Part shown: positions 24,864 to 33,986 of the stretch, one piece after another | How the letters are laid out: each line of letters opens with the position of its first letter | Position numbering within the stretch: position 1 is the first letter of the stretch | Source: Streptomyces akebiae | GTDB taxonomy: Bacteria > Actinomycetota > Actinomycetes > Streptomycetales > Streptomycetaceae | NCBI RefSeq assembly: GCF_019599145.1 | Contig: NZ_CP080647.1 | Coordinates: forward strand, 8,432,001-8,496,000 | Length of the DNA: 64,000 nt | Direction of reading: 5' to 3' | Position numbers and translations under genes: made by a program | Notes under the pieces: generated by a model | The model's input: only the letters and a program-made list of their open reading frames with translations | The model's database searches: none | Told to the model about the DNA's origin: nothing

Positions 24864-25762
24864 TGAGCGCACAGGCCACCGAGATCACCCCGGCCCCGGC
24901 CCCGTCCGGGCGGGCGGGCGCCCTGCGGCGCGGACTGCCCGGTTCCCTCGCCTGGCACATTGGGTCGCTGGCGATCCTCGCGGTGATCCTCTATCCGGTG
25001 ATCTGGGTCATCGGCGGCTCGTTCAAGAAGAGCGAGGACATCGTCGGCAGTCTGGACCTGCTGCCGAGCGACCCGATCATCGCCAACTACACCCGGCTCT
25101 CCGACGGCATCGCCGACATCCCGATCTCCACCTTCTTCGTCAACTCGCTCACGCTCGCGCTCGGTTCGGTGGTCGGGATCCTGGTGTCCTGCTCGCTGAC
25201 CGCGTACGCCTTCTCGAAGATCAAGTTCGCGGGCCGCAATCTGCTCTTCACGCTGATGATCGGCACGCTCCTGTTGCCGTACCACGTTCTGCTGATCCCG
25301 CAGTACGTGCTGTTCCGCAACATGGAAATGATCAACACCTACACTCCGCTGCTCCTGCCGAAGTACCTGGCCACGGAGGCGTTCTTCGTCTTCCTGATGG
25401 TGCAGTTCATGCGGAACCTGCCCAAGGAACTCGACGAGGCGGCCCGCCTCGACGGCTGCGGGCACTTCCGGATCTACTGGTCGATCGTGCTGCCGTTGTG
25501 CCGCCCCGCGCTCATCACCAGCGCGATCTTCACTTTCATCAACTCCTGGAACGACTTCATGGGGCCGTTGATCTATCTGAACGAGCCCGACAAGTACACC
25601 GTCTCGCTCGGTCTGAAGATGTTCGTGGACCAGGACGCCGTGGCCAACTACGGCGGCATGATCGCGATGTCGCTGGTGGCCCTGCTGCCGGTGCTCGCCT
25701 TCTTCCTCGCCTTCCAGCGCTATCTCATCGACGGTATGGCCACCTCCGGTCTGAAGGGCTGA
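24863..25762 (+). CDS. Sugar ABC transporter permease (MalG/YesQ-like)
   Basis: A 299-residue inner-membrane permease, partner of the preceding gene. Spans begin with AWHIGSLAILAVILYPVIWVI; the EAA loop is KELDEAARLDGCGHFRIYWSIVLPL, and the typical MalG-like C-terminus is QRYLIDGMATSGLKG. The ATG overlaps the previous stop (TGATG). The near-invariant tail of the MalG class is intact, so this is a working subunit by sequence. Substrate inference as for the SBP. Confidence 0.92.
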   Translation: MSAQATEITPAPAPSGRAGALRRGLPGSLAWHIGSLAILAVILYPVIWVIGGSFKKSEDIVGSLDLLPSDPIIANYTRLSDGIADIPISTFFVNSLTLALGSVVGILVSCSLTAYAFSKIKFAGRNLLFTLMIGTLLLPYHVLLIPQYVLFRNMEMINTYTPLLLPKYLATEAFFVFLMVQFMRNLPKELDEAARLDGCGHFRIYWSIVLPLCRPALITSAIFTFINSWNDFMGPLIYLNEPDKYTVSLGLKMFVDQDAVANYGGMIAMSLVALLPVLAFFLAFQRYLIDGMATSGLKG

Positions 25763-25773
25763 GGTGAACGACC

Positions 25774-26400
25774 ATGGCACTCGCCCGCACCCGTACCCGT
25801 ATCCGCGACCGTGCCAAGTCGGCCGCACCCCGTGAGGAGTCCCTGCTCGCCGAGCGGTTCGCGCTGTTCGCCGAGTGTCTGCTCACCGGGGTGTGGATCG
25901 CGCTGGCCTCGCTGCCGCTGGTGACGTACCCGGCCGCCTTCGCCGCGGGCTCCCGGCATCTGCGACGCCGCACGGCCCATGAGGGCGGCGGCTGGCGGGA
26001 GTTCGTGGCCGACTTCCGGGCAGCGGTGCGCGGCGGCTGGCTCGTCGGGCTCGCCGGGTGGGCGGCGCTGGCGGCGGTCTGGGTGGATGTGCAGGCCGTA
26101 CGCGCCGGCATCCCGGGCGGGCCGCTGGTCGGCGCGATCGGGGTCCTCGCCCTGATCGGCGCCGCCGTCGCCGGACTCCGCGCGGCGGCGCTCTGGCGGC
26201 CCGGGGCCACCTGGCGGGCCCTGCTGGGTGCGGCCGGACGGCGGACCGTGCTCGACCCCGCCGGCTCCTTTCTGCTCGTCGGCGGACTGGCCGTGGTGGC
26301 CTGCTCCGCCTGGTTCGTCGCGCCGCTGGCGGTCCCGGTGCTCGGGGCCGTCGCGGCGGCGGCCGTCGCCGTGGAGGAGCGGTACCGGCGCCGCCGCTGA
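25774..26400 (+). CDS. YesL-like (DUF624) membrane protein
   Basis: A 208-residue membrane protein with four to five predicted spans (CLLTGVWIALASLPLVTYPAAF, LVGLAGWAALAAVWV, AIGVLALIGAAVAGL and LVGGLAVVACSAWFVAPLAVPV). The arrangement and the motif LTGVWIALASLPLVTYPAAF fit the YesL/DUF624 family, which sits beside sugar ABC transporters, notably in the Bacillus subtilis yes cluster for rhamnogalacturonan. It starts 11 bases after the second permease. The molecular role of DUF624 is unknown; an accessory role in transport is a common guess. Confidence 0.75.
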   Translation: MALARTRTRIRDRAKSAAPREESLLAERFALFAECLLTGVWIALASLPLVTYPAAFAAGSRHLRRRTAHEGGGWREFVADFRAAVRGGWLVGLAGWAALAAVWVDVQAVRAGIPGGPLVGAIGVLALIGAAVAGLRAAALWRPGATWRALLGAAGRRTVLDPAGSFLLVGGLAVVACSAWFVAPLAVPVLGAVAAAAVAVEERYRRRR

Positions 26401-26511
26401 CCGCAGCGGCGGCGCGCCGCACCCAGGTCGGTGTCCCCGAGGCGCCGCACCTGCCTCTGTCATGCCCCTGACTACCCGCACGCACGACTTCCTGTTCGGA
26501 AAGGAAAGGCC

Positions 26512-29259
26512 ATGTCCCCCATCGACCGCAGGTCCCTTCTCAAGGCGGCCGCCGTCGCAGGAGCCGCAGCGCAGTTCAGCTGGGCGCTAGGGAGTTCGAA
26601 CGCGCAGGCCGCGCCCGGAGCCGAGGCCGCGGAGGCGGACCCGGTGACCCTGGACTGGCTGGAGGACGGCGGACTCGGCGCCGCTCCCGGTTCGACCGTG
26701 GGTGTGCCGTGGCCGAAGGGCGCCTACGAGAAGGAACAGTCGTTCTCTTTGAGGGACGCGGACGGCAAGGACATCCCGGTCCAGTCCTGGCCGATCGGCT
26801 ACTGGCCGGACGGCTCCGTGAAGTGGACCGCGCACGCGGTGGGCGCGGGCGCCGGCTCCGGCAAGCTCACCCTCGCCGCCGGCACGCCGGTCGCGCCGGA
26901 GAAGAAGGTCACCGTCGACAAGAGCGGCGGCACCATCGACGTCTCGACCGGCGTCATCACCGCCACGATCGGCAAGTCCGGCTCCACCCTCGTGAAGTCC
27001 GTACGGCGCGGCTCCACCGAGATCGCCCACACCGGTCGGCTGGTACTGCTCCGCCAGCCCGAGATCGAGGACGGCGACCAGGGCACCGAGAAGTACGAGC
27101 GCTTCGAGAGCGTCATCGACGAGGTCGAGGTCGAGCAGGAGGGCCCGGTCCGCGCGGTCGTCCGCATCGACGGCAAGCACCGCAAGGGAAGCCGCAGTTG
27201 GCTGCCCTTCTCGATCCGCCTCTACTTCTACGCGGGCGCCGAGTCCTTCCGCATGGTGCACACCATCACCTTCGACGGCACCCAGGAACCCGGAAAGGCC
27301 AGCGGCGACTTCATCCGAGGCATCGGCGTCCGCTTCAAGGTCCCGATGCGCGACGCCGCCTACGACCGCCACATCCGCATCGGCGGCGAGGGCACCGGTC
27401 TGCTGCGCGAGGCCGTCAAGGGCATCACCGGACTGCGCCGCGATCCCGGCGCGGCCGTGCGGACCGCCCAGTTCGAGGGCAAGAAGCTGCCCGACCCCTC
27501 GACGTGGGACCAGCGGGTCACCACCCGCCTGCAGTACATCCCCGAGTGGGGCGACTACACGCTCTCGCAGCTGTCCGCCGACGGCTTCGGTGTCCGCAAG
27601 CGCACCAAGAAGGGCCATGGCTGGATCCCGGCAGGCGGCGGCCGCAGGGCGAGCGGCTTCGGGTACGTCGGCGGCGCCTCCGGCGGGTTCGCCTTCGGCC
27701 TGCGTGACTTCTGGGAGAAGTTCCCCGCGCAGCTCGACATCCGCGACGCCCACACCGACACCGCCGAGATCACCCTCTGGCTCTGGTCGCCCGAGGCGCA
27801 GCCCATGGACCTGCGCTTCTACCACGACGGCATGGGCCAGGACACCTATCCCGAGCAGCTCGAAGGCCTCAACATCACCTACGAGGACTACGAGCCGGGG
27901 TTCGGCACCCCCTACGGCATCGCCCGCACCAGCGAACTGCTCTTCTGGGCCCACGAGTCCACGCCCGGCGCCGAGGACATGGCCAAGCAGGTCGAGGCCG
28001 TCCGCACGCCCGCGCAGCTCGCCGCCCCGCCCAAGCAGCTCATCAAGGCGGGCGTCTTCGGCAAGCTGTTCTCCGAGCCCGACCGGTCCACCGCCGCCAA
28101 GGCGAAGATCGAGGACCACCTCGACTTCCTCTTCACCTACTACAAGGACCAGGTGGAGATGCGCCGGTGGTACGGCTTCTGGGACTACGGCGACATCATG
28201 CACAGCTACGACCCCAGCCGTCACCAGTGGTGCTACGACGTCGGCGGCTACGCCTGGGACAACTCCGAGCTCTCGCCCGACCTGTGGCTGTGGTTCGCGT
28301 ACATGCGCTCCGGGCGCGCCGACATCTTCCGCTTCGCCGAGGCCATGACCCGCCACACCGGCGAGGTCGACGTGTACCACCTGGGGAAGTGGGCGGGCCT
28401 CGGCACCCGCCACGGTGTCCAGCACTACGCCGACAGCGCCAAGCAGCAGCGGATCGCCAACACCACCTACCGCCGCTACTACTACTTCCTCACCGCCGAC
28501 GAACGCGTCGGCGACCTCATGCACGCCAACGTCGACTCCGACGAGACGTTCCTCGTCCTCGACCCCATCCGCAAGATCCGCACCGAGCCCTACACCCCCG
28601 ACCGCAACGCCCTGTCGATCGGCTTCGGCACCGACTGGTCGGGGCTGGTGTCGGCGTGGCTGACCGAGTGGGAGCGGCGCGGACCCAAGTGGGAGAAGGC
28701 CAAGGCCCGCGTGCTGTCGACCATGGAGACGATCGCGGCCCAGCCCAACGGATTCGTCCAGGGCACCGGCCTCTACGACCTGGACACGGGCAAGTTCGCC
28801 GTCGCGGACAAGCCCGTGGTGGGGGTCTCGCACCTGTCGGCGATGTTCGGCCTGGTCGAGATGTGCGCGGAGCTCCTCGACCAGATCGAGATGCCCAAGT
28901 TCAAGGAGGCGTGGCTCGACTACTGCCGCTACTTCAACGCCACGAGGGCCGAGCAGACCGCCCGTTACGGCTCCCACTTCGGGACCCTGCTGCTCTTCCA
29001 GGGCCACTCGCGGCAGGACGCGTACGCCGCCGTGCAGTTGAAGGACGACAAGCTGGCGGCCCGCGCGTGGCGGCAGTTCTACAACAGTGCCGACACCTGG
29101 GACTACAAGGAGTCGACCGACTGGTCCACGAAGAAGATCGAGGGCCCGACGGCGCTCGTGCCGGGCAGCGAGGCGGCATGGGTGTCCACCAACGCGACCG
29201 CGCTGTACGGGTTGGCGGCCATCCAGAACCTGGCGCTCGTGGGCGACAAGATGCCCTGA
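26512..29259 (+). CDS. Tat-exported YetA/PcRGLX-like protein, probable exo-rhamnogalacturonan lyase
   Basis: A 915-residue exported protein. Residues 1-33 carry a Tat signal (DRRSLLKAAAVAGAAAQ, AQAAPG cleavage region). The mature protein opens with LDWLEDGGLGAAPGSTVGVPW and SFSLRDADGKDIPVQSWP, typical of the PcRGLX/YetA N-terminal barrel. A beta-sandwich part (roughly 130-500) and a C-terminal helical part with WYGFWDYGDIMHSYD follow. Family members include an exo-acting rhamnogalacturonan lyase (CAZy PL26). The ATG at 26512 has AAAGGAAAGG upstream. It closes the operon with YesL and the ABC genes, which fits release and uptake of pectin fragments. Activity is inferred, not shown. Confidence 0.82.
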   Translation: MSPIDRRSLLKAAAVAGAAAQFSWALGSSNAQAAPGAEAAEADPVTLDWLEDGGLGAAPGSTVGVPWPKGAYEKEQSFSLRDADGKDIPVQSWPIGYWPDGSVKWTAHAVGAGAGSGKLTLAAGTPVAPEKKVTVDKSGGTIDVSTGVITATIGKSGSTLVKSVRRGSTEIAHTGRLVLLRQPEIEDGDQGTEKYERFESVIDEVEVEQEGPVRAVVRIDGKHRKGSRSWLPFSIRLYFYAGAESFRMVHTITFDGTQEPGKASGDFIRGIGVRFKVPMRDAAYDRHIRIGGEGTGLLREAVKGITGLRRDPGAAVRTAQFEGKKLPDPSTWDQRVTTRLQYIPEWGDYTLSQLSADGFGVRKRTKKGHGWIPAGGGRRASGFGYVGGASGGFAFGLRDFWEKFPAQLDIRDAHTDTAEITLWLWSPEAQPMDLRFYHDGMGQDTYPEQLEGLNITYEDYEPGFGTPYGIARTSELLFWAHESTPGAEDMAKQVEAVRTPAQLAAPPKQLIKAGVFGKLFSEPDRSTAAKAKIEDHLDFLFTYYKDQVEMRRWYGFWDYGDIMHSYDPSRHQWCYDVGGYAWDNSELSPDLWLWFAYMRSGRADIFRFAEAMTRHTGEVDVYHLGKWAGLGTRHGVQHYADSAKQQRIANTTYRRYYYFLTADERVGDLMHANVDSDETFLVLDPIRKIRTEPYTPDRNALSIGFGTDWSGLVSAWLTEWERRGPKWEKAKARVLSTMETIAAQPNGFVQGTGLYDLDTGKFAVADKPVVGVSHLSAMFGLVEMCAELLDQIEMPKFKEAWLDYCRYFNATRAEQTARYGSHFGTLLLFQGHSRQDAYAAVQLKDDKLAARAWRQFYNSADTWDYKESTDWSTKKIEGPTALVPGSEAAWVSTNATALYGLAAIQNLALVGDKMP

Positions 29260-29305
29260 CGTTCCGCTGGAGGTGCCCGGGGGCTTTGGGGTGCCTGGGC
29301 TGGGT

Positions 29306-29346
29306 GGGGAACTGCGGGTCCGTCGTGGCCGGTCGCGCAGTTCCCC
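29306..29346. terminator. Inverted repeat between convergent genes, part of the dispersed Streptomyces repeat
   Basis: GGGGAACTGCG (29306-29316) and CGCAGTTCCCC (29336-29346) form a perfect 11-bp stem. It lies between the lyase-like gene (plus) and the large membrane protein (minus), so it can end both transcripts. The motif resembles the repeat at 38688-38730 and 46795-46907. Confidence 0.5.
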
Positions 29347-29354
29347 GTGCCCCT

Positions 29355-31811
29355 TCAGCTGAGCTTGCCCAGGAGGTTCCGCATGCGGCGTGCGTCGCGC
29401 AAGCGCTGTTCGTAGGTGGCACCCGCCGCGAGCAGGGCAAGACCGGCGAGTGCGGGAGGTACCCAACGGGGGAGGGCGTCCACGACCTGGGCGATGTAGG
29501 GGGCCAGTTCGTGCAGGGCGACCAGGGCGAGGGTGGCGCCGCCGAGGAGCAGCGGGGCCTGGAGGCGGTGGCGGGCGCCCAGCAGGGTGACGGTCAGGGC
29601 GGCGACGCCCAGCAGCAGGGGACGGAGCCAGTGGGTGTCGCCCCAGGCCGCGAAGAGGCTCGGGACGAGCGTGACGGCGAGTCCCGGGCCGTACGCCGTC
29701 CAGGACGAGACCGTCACGTCCCGGCGCCGGCGCAGTCGGCCGACGAGCAGGGCGGGGAGGGTCACCGGCAGGGTGTACGCCTCCGGTGAGCCGACCTCCC
29801 AGACCGCCAGCCGCACCCAGGACGCCGTCACGAAGAGCGCGGCGGCCAGATGGCCGAGGTGACGGCGGTCCGGTCGTACGGCTCGGCCCGTGACGATCAC
29901 TCCGCACAGCGCGAGGGTGAGGGCCAGCAGCGGCGGGTGTACGGACGAGAGGGCGATGGCCAGAAGGCCGGCCGCGGCGCCGGTCGCCTCGACCGGGATC
30001 GTCATGGGCGAGTCGTCGAGGCGTGTCGCGACCAGGGCCGCGATCGCCGGGACGGTCAGGACGAGCAGGGCGGTGTGCTGTGGCTCCCAGCCGGCGGACG
30101 CGCCGATCGCGCAGGTCAGGGCCGTGGCATGGACGAGCGAGGCGGGCGCTGCGAGGACGCCGAGGTCGGTGCGCCACGCCGCCGCCGCGAACAGGACGGT
30201 CGAGGTCGCGAGGGCGATGAGGGTCGCGGGTTCGGTGGCCAGGGAGTGCAGGACCAGGCTCACGGAGGTGACCAGGGCCAGAAGGGTGCCGGTGAGCGGC
30301 AGAGGCGACCGAAGGCGGTCGGCCGCCGTGGACGGCTGAGGCCGCTCGGGCGCCGCCGACCGTGCGAGCCCGGCGAGGGCCAGGGTGACCACCAGCAGGA
30401 GCCCCTGGGCCATCAGCCCGGCCGCGTACGGCAGTTCCAGGACCGCGGGGAGGACCAGGACCGTCGCCCAGGTGAGGACCGAGGCGCCGACCAGTGCCGG
30501 GGTCCGCCACGGGGCGGTGCGTCCGGTCAGGGCCAGCACTCCGGCGACGGCGGCGAGCACGAGGGGGACGGTCGCCGTGTTCGGGGGCCACGGAGCGTCG
30601 AGCGTCACCGCGGCGCGGGCGTCCGCGGGCGGGCCGGACCAGATCCGCTCCAGCAGGCTGACCGGGCCCAGCAGCGCGATCGTCACCACCGGCACCGTGG
30701 TGGCCAGCGCGAGGCCCTGGACCACGGCGGAGGCGTGGACGAGACCGCGCCGTACGGGCTCGGGGGCCTGTACCCGTACGGCTGTCAACAGGGCGAGCCC
30801 GCAGAGGAGATGGGCCGGGACCGTCCACATCTCGGGCAGGACCGCGCGGGCGATGCCGCCGAGGCCCGTCACCACGAGAAGCCCGCCGGTGAGGGCGGTG
30901 CCGAGGGCCAGGGCGGGCTTCGGGGCGAGCCAGGCGGTCGTGAGGGCGATCACCGCCGCGAGGGCGAGGAGCGCCGCCGCACGGGCGGCGGCGCTCGGGC
31001 CGGTGGCGGCCCACGAGAGCCACCCGGCCGCCGACACGCCCAAGGCACCCCAGCCGGCCGCGCCGACCACGGCGACGATCCGTACCGGCACGAGGGACAC
31101 CCGGAGCGCGATCGCGGTGTCGGCCGCCGCTGTCACCAGCAGCACGGCCGTGACCGTCTCCACACTCGCGTTCACCGCGAACGACCAGAGGAGGAGCGGG
31201 AGTTGCGCGGCGCCCAGCGCGAGGGGAAGCGGCAGGCCCAGGGCGGTGCGGGGCACCGTCGAGCCGGACTCCGCCGCCCCGGTCGGCAGCGCGCCGAGCC
31301 CCAGCCCGTACGCCGCCCACACCGTCGCGAGCACCGCCGCCGCGGCCGCCGCGTACCCCGTGCCGTCCGCCCCCGTGAAGGCGACCTCGTGCAGGGCGTA
31401 CGCGTCCAGGACGGTCAGGGCGAGGCCCAGGCCCGCCACCGCCTCGGCCGTCGAACGCAGGCCGCGTCGGAGGAGGAGCACGGGAGCGCCGAGCGCGGCC
31501 ACCGTGACCGCGCCGAGCACCAGCGCCCGACCCGCGATGCCCATGTGCCCCCAGCTGACCAGCGTGAACGCGATCGCCGCGACGGTCAGCAGGACGCCCC
31601 CGAGGATCAGCAGCACGTTCTGGACGCGGGGTGCGGTCGCCTCCGGGCGCCGTACCGGCGGTGCGGCGGGCGTGGGCCCGGGCGCGGCGGCGTACAGGGC
31701 GCTGACCAGCCACGCGCGGCGGCTCAGCAGGAAGGCGCGGCGGGCGTCGAGGTGCCGCAGCTCGGCGTCGAGGACCCGCAACTCCTCGGCAGGGGACGGA
31801 AAGGACGTCAT
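29355..31811 (-). CDS. Large multi-span membrane protein of unknown function (818 aa)
   Basis: I do not recognise a named function. The first ~45 residues are a charged helix (EELRVLDAELRHLDARRAFLL), followed by a Pro-rich linker and then about 20 alternating hydrophobic spans to the end, with short charged loops. No ATPase, glycosyltransferase or peptidase motif is visible. The C-terminus is basic (YEQRLRDARRMRNLLGKLS). The start is ATG at 31811, without a strong ribosome binding site. Similar very long membrane proteins with only hydrophobic spans are common and mostly uncharacterised in actinobacteria. It is divergent from the SRPBCC gene. Confidence 0.75.
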   Translation of the reverse strand: MTSFPSPAEELRVLDAELRHLDARRAFLLSRRAWLVSALYAAAPGPTPAAPPVRRPEATAPRVQNVLLILGGVLLTVAAIAFTLVSWGHMGIAGRALVLGAVTVAALGAPVLLLRRGLRSTAEAVAGLGLALTVLDAYALHEVAFTGADGTGYAAAAAAVLATVWAAYGLGLGALPTGAAESGSTVPRTALGLPLPLALGAAQLPLLLWSFAVNASVETVTAVLLVTAAADTAIALRVSLVPVRIVAVVGAAGWGALGVSAAGWLSWAATGPSAAARAAALLALAAVIALTTAWLAPKPALALGTALTGGLLVVTGLGGIARAVLPEMWTVPAHLLCGLALLTAVRVQAPEPVRRGLVHASAVVQGLALATTVPVVTIALLGPVSLLERIWSGPPADARAAVTLDAPWPPNTATVPLVLAAVAGVLALTGRTAPWRTPALVGASVLTWATVLVLPAVLELPYAAGLMAQGLLLVVTLALAGLARSAAPERPQPSTAADRLRSPLPLTGTLLALVTSVSLVLHSLATEPATLIALATSTVLFAAAAWRTDLGVLAAPASLVHATALTCAIGASAGWEPQHTALLVLTVPAIAALVATRLDDSPMTIPVEATGAAAGLLAIALSSVHPPLLALTLALCGVIVTGRAVRPDRRHLGHLAAALFVTASWVRLAVWEVGSPEAYTLPVTLPALLVGRLRRRRDVTVSSWTAYGPGLAVTLVPSLFAAWGDTHWLRPLLLGVAALTVTLLGARHRLQAPLLLGGATLALVALHELAPYIAQVVDALPRWVPPALAGLALLAAGATYEQRLRDARRMRNLLGKLS

Positions 31812-31913
31812 GCACCGGAGTGTGGTCCGCGTCACGGCGTACCACATGAGTGCTGATACTCAGGCCGTACTCAGATCCCGCACGACCAGGCCCTGTGCGG
31901 GCAGAATCCGACC

Positions 31914-32372
31914 ATGGACTGGTGCCACTACCGCTTCCGCAGCCACTGGAACCTCCCCGCTCGCCCCACCGCCGTGTACGACGTGCTCCAGCGCGCCGAC
32001 GACTACCCGCACTGGTGGCCGCAGGTCCGCGAGGTGACCCGGATCGACGACACCACCGGCACCGTCCGGATCCGCTCGGTCCTTCCGTACGACCTCGCCT
32101 TCACCGCGCGCGAGGTGCGGCGCGACCGGGTGGCCGGCGTCCTGGAGATCGAGATGACCGGTGACCTGGACGGCTGGGCCCGCTGGACGCTCACCGCCGC
32201 CGGGACCGGCACGCTCGCCCGGTACGACCAGGAGGTCGAGGTCTGCAAGAACCTGCTGCGACGGCTCGCCGTACCGGGGCGGCCCGTGTTCCGCGCCAAC
32301 CACGCGCTGATGATGCGGGCGGGACGGCGAGGACTCACCGCGTACCTCACGGCGGATGGCCAAGCGGTTTGA
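31914..32372 (+). CDS. SRPBCC (polyketide cyclase/START-like) family protein
   Basis: A 152-residue single-domain protein with the helix-grip fold: HWNLPARPTAVYDVLQRADDYPHWWPQVREV at the front, and a long C-terminal helix region ending with MRAGRRGLTAYLTADG. These domains bind hydrophobic ligands in a deep cavity; without context the ligand is unknown. No aromatase/cyclase catalytic pattern is claimed. It is followed directly by the second tRNA-Val(CAC) gene. Confidence 0.85.
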   Translation: MDWCHYRFRSHWNLPARPTAVYDVLQRADDYPHWWPQVREVTRIDDTTGTVRIRSVLPYDLAFTAREVRRDRVAGVLEIEMTGDLDGWARWTLTAAGTGTLARYDQEVEVCKNLLRRLAVPGRPVFRANHALMMRAGRRGLTAYLTADGQAV

Positions 32373-32398
32373 ACCAGACCCGTCGGGACCTGTATTGT
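32369..32398 (+). promoter_or_regulatory. Promoter of tRNA-Val (CAC) copy 2
   Basis: TTGAAC (32369-32374), an 18-base spacer and TATTGT (32393-32398), the last 13 bases before the tRNA. The -35 overlaps the end of the preceding gene. Confidence 0.55.
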
Positions 32399-32411
32399 TC
32401 AGTCCGTTCCC

Positions 32412-32483
32412 GGGCGATTAGCTCAGTGGGAGAGCGCTTCGTTCACACCGAAGAGGTCACTGGTTCGAACCCAGTATCGCCCA
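32412..32483 (+). tRNA. tRNA-Val (anticodon CAC), copy 2
   Basis: Identical over all 72 bases to the gene at 21951-22022 and in the same orientation, 10.4 kb away. Anticodon loop TTCACAC, discriminator A. The flanking bases differ from copy 1, apart from the following CC. Confidence 0.97.
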
Positions 32484-32490
32484 CCGGGAA

Positions 32491-32520
32491 AAGGCCGGTC
32501 CGCAGCTGCGGACCGGCCTT
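32491..32520. terminator. Perfect palindrome, terminator for tRNA-Val and the exonuclease gene
   Basis: AAGGCCGGTCCGCAG and CTGCGGACCGGCCTT meet at 32505/32506, forming a perfect 30-base palindrome that folds into a long hairpin. It is followed by TCT. It also lies just after the stop of the minus-strand exonuclease gene, so it probably works both ways. Confidence 0.75.
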
Positions 32521-32522
32521 TC

Positions 32523-33251
32523 TCATGCCGCGGCGGCCGGCAGGTCCGGGCGCAACGGCCATGCCGGGTCCACCGACTCCTCCGTGCCGCTGCGGGCGAA
32601 CCAGGCCTGCAGACCGCGGGCCTGGGCCGCGTGCCAGACGGCCTGCAGAGTGTGCAGTTCGGCGGGGGAGAGGCGGGCGAGCCGGGTCGCGAAACGGTGA
32701 CCCACCGCGCGTACGACGTCCATCGCCGCCTGCGCGTCGGCCGCCGCGTCGTGCGCGCCGTCCAGCGACACCTCGTAGTGCGCGCACAGATCGGTGAGCG
32801 TGCGCCGACCCTTGCGATAGCGGTCCAGATGCTTGTCCAGGACCCGCGGGTCGAGGACCCGCAACGGAGTCGTCTCGAACCAGTGGTCCAGCGACGAGGC
32901 GCGATGCCGTCGCAACTCGCGGTCCAGCAGGGTCAGATCGAACGGCGCGTTCATCACCACCAGCGGACGGCCGCGCACCGCCTGCTCGGCCAGCGCCCTG
33001 GCTATCTCCTCCATCACCGGCGCCGGCCAACGGCCGTCGCGCTGCAACCGCTCGTCCGTCAGCCCGTGCACCGCCGTCGCCGCGGCGGGCACCGGCACGC
33101 CCGGGTTCACCAGCCACCGGGTCACCCGGGGGCGGGTGCCGGGCGCGTCCTGGACGACGACGGCGGCCGACACGATCCGGTCGGTCTCGACGTCCACGCC
33201 CGTGGTCTCCGTGTCGAACGCCGCCAAGGGCCCCTCGTACCAACACGTCAT
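32523..33251 (-). CDS. DEDDh 3'-5' exonuclease (DnaQ/epsilon-like)
   Basis: A 242-residue exonuclease of the DEDDh superfamily. ExoI is FDTETTGVDVETDRIVS (first D and E), ExoII is MNAPFDLTLLDREL (second D) and ExoIII is HDAAADAQAAMDVV with H and D. The metal ligands are all present, so it should be active. The C-terminal 60 residues are an extra helical piece. Such proteins trim 3' ends in repair or RNA processing. It is divergent from a DUF4365 nuclease-like gene. It is shorter than a replicative proofreading subunit in context and stands alone. Confidence 0.9.
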   Translation of the reverse strand: MTCWYEGPLAAFDTETTGVDVETDRIVSAAVVVQDAPGTRPRVTRWLVNPGVPVPAAATAVHGLTDERLQRDGRWPAPVMEEIARALAEQAVRGRPLVVMNAPFDLTLLDRELRRHRASSLDHWFETTPLRVLDPRVLDKHLDRYRKGRRTLTDLCAHYEVSLDGAHDAAADAQAAMDVVRAVGHRFATRLARLSPAELHTLQAVWHAAQARGLQAWFARSGTEESVDPAWPLRPDLPAAAA

Positions 33252-33419
33252 GTGTCCACAACTCCTCGTTCACCCACGGCAGCTGACGCCCCGTCTTCTG
33301 CCAGTTTGGTGATACCCGGGCTGTTTGCGCCGTACGCCGGACGGAGACAACAGAAGTACGGGTCTGCGCAGTTCAGCGGCCCGGCACGGGGAAACACCTG
33401 TAGGGGAAGGCTGTTGGTC

Positions 33420-33986
33420 ATGGCCATTGCGCAGCCCGAGCGGGGCGGGCTGCTGCCCGAGCACGCGGCACCGGTCCGCGGCTCCCTCGCCACCACCGCC
33501 TGCATGGAGACCCTGCAGGTGGGATATCTGCACGCGGTGGCTGCCGCGGCCGGCTGCTCGCTGTCCCAGCCCTTTCCGGACAACGGCATCGACTGGCACG
33601 TCAGTCACGGCTCGCCCGGTCACACCGTCGACGACGAGGTGACCATCAAGGTGCAGCTCAAGGCCACCTACCAGCTGGCGCCGGACCCCCCGGGCCGCTT
33701 CTTCTCCTTCACCCTCGACAACGAGCATCTGGCGAAGCTCGCCCGCACCCCCGTCTCGGTGCACAAGATCCTGGTCGTGATGATCGTCCCCAGGTCGCAG
33801 GAGCAGTGGCTGCGGGCCGGCCACGACCGGCTCGACCTGCGGCACTGCTGCTACTGGACCAATCTCGCCGGACACCCGATCACCGGTCGGCGCCGCACCA
33901 CCGTGCGCGTCCCGACCTCGCGCATCTTCGACGACCGTGCGCTCTGCGAGATCATGACGCGGGTCGGAACGGGAGGCAGACCGTGA
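33420..33986 (+). CDS. DUF4365-like protein with PD-(D/E)XK nuclease pattern
   Basis: A 188-residue protein. Residues about 28-85 show a pattern typical of the PD-(D/E)XK fold, Mrr-like branch: helix Glu at position 30 ([15 protein letters not shown]), Asp58 in NGIDWHV, and Q79-x-K81 in [12 protein letters not shown]. The C-terminal part has [20 protein letters not shown] strands and [12 protein letters not shown] call it DUF4365 from the order of these elements. The ATG at 33420 has AGGGGAAGG nine bases upstream. It overlaps the next gene (GTGA), so the two are coupled. Nuclease activity is inferred from the motif only. Confidence 0.72.
   Translation: MAIAQPERGGLLPEHAAPVRGSLATTACMETLQVGYLHAVAAAAGCSLSQPFPDNGIDWHVSHGSPGHTVDDEVTIKVQLKATYQLAPDPPGRFFSFTLDNEHLAKLARTPVSVHKILVVMIVPRSQEQWLRAGHDRLDLRHCCYWTNLAGHPITGRRRTTVRVPTSRIFDDRALCEIMTRVGTGGRP

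Noticed and set aside
26587..31845. A 1752-codon open frame on the minus strand across the lyase and membrane genes
   Set aside because: It has Arg/Gly/Leu-rich antisense composition and overlaps the two well-supported genes on either strand; the plus-strand lyase and the minus-strand 818-residue frame both have family or membrane-span support.
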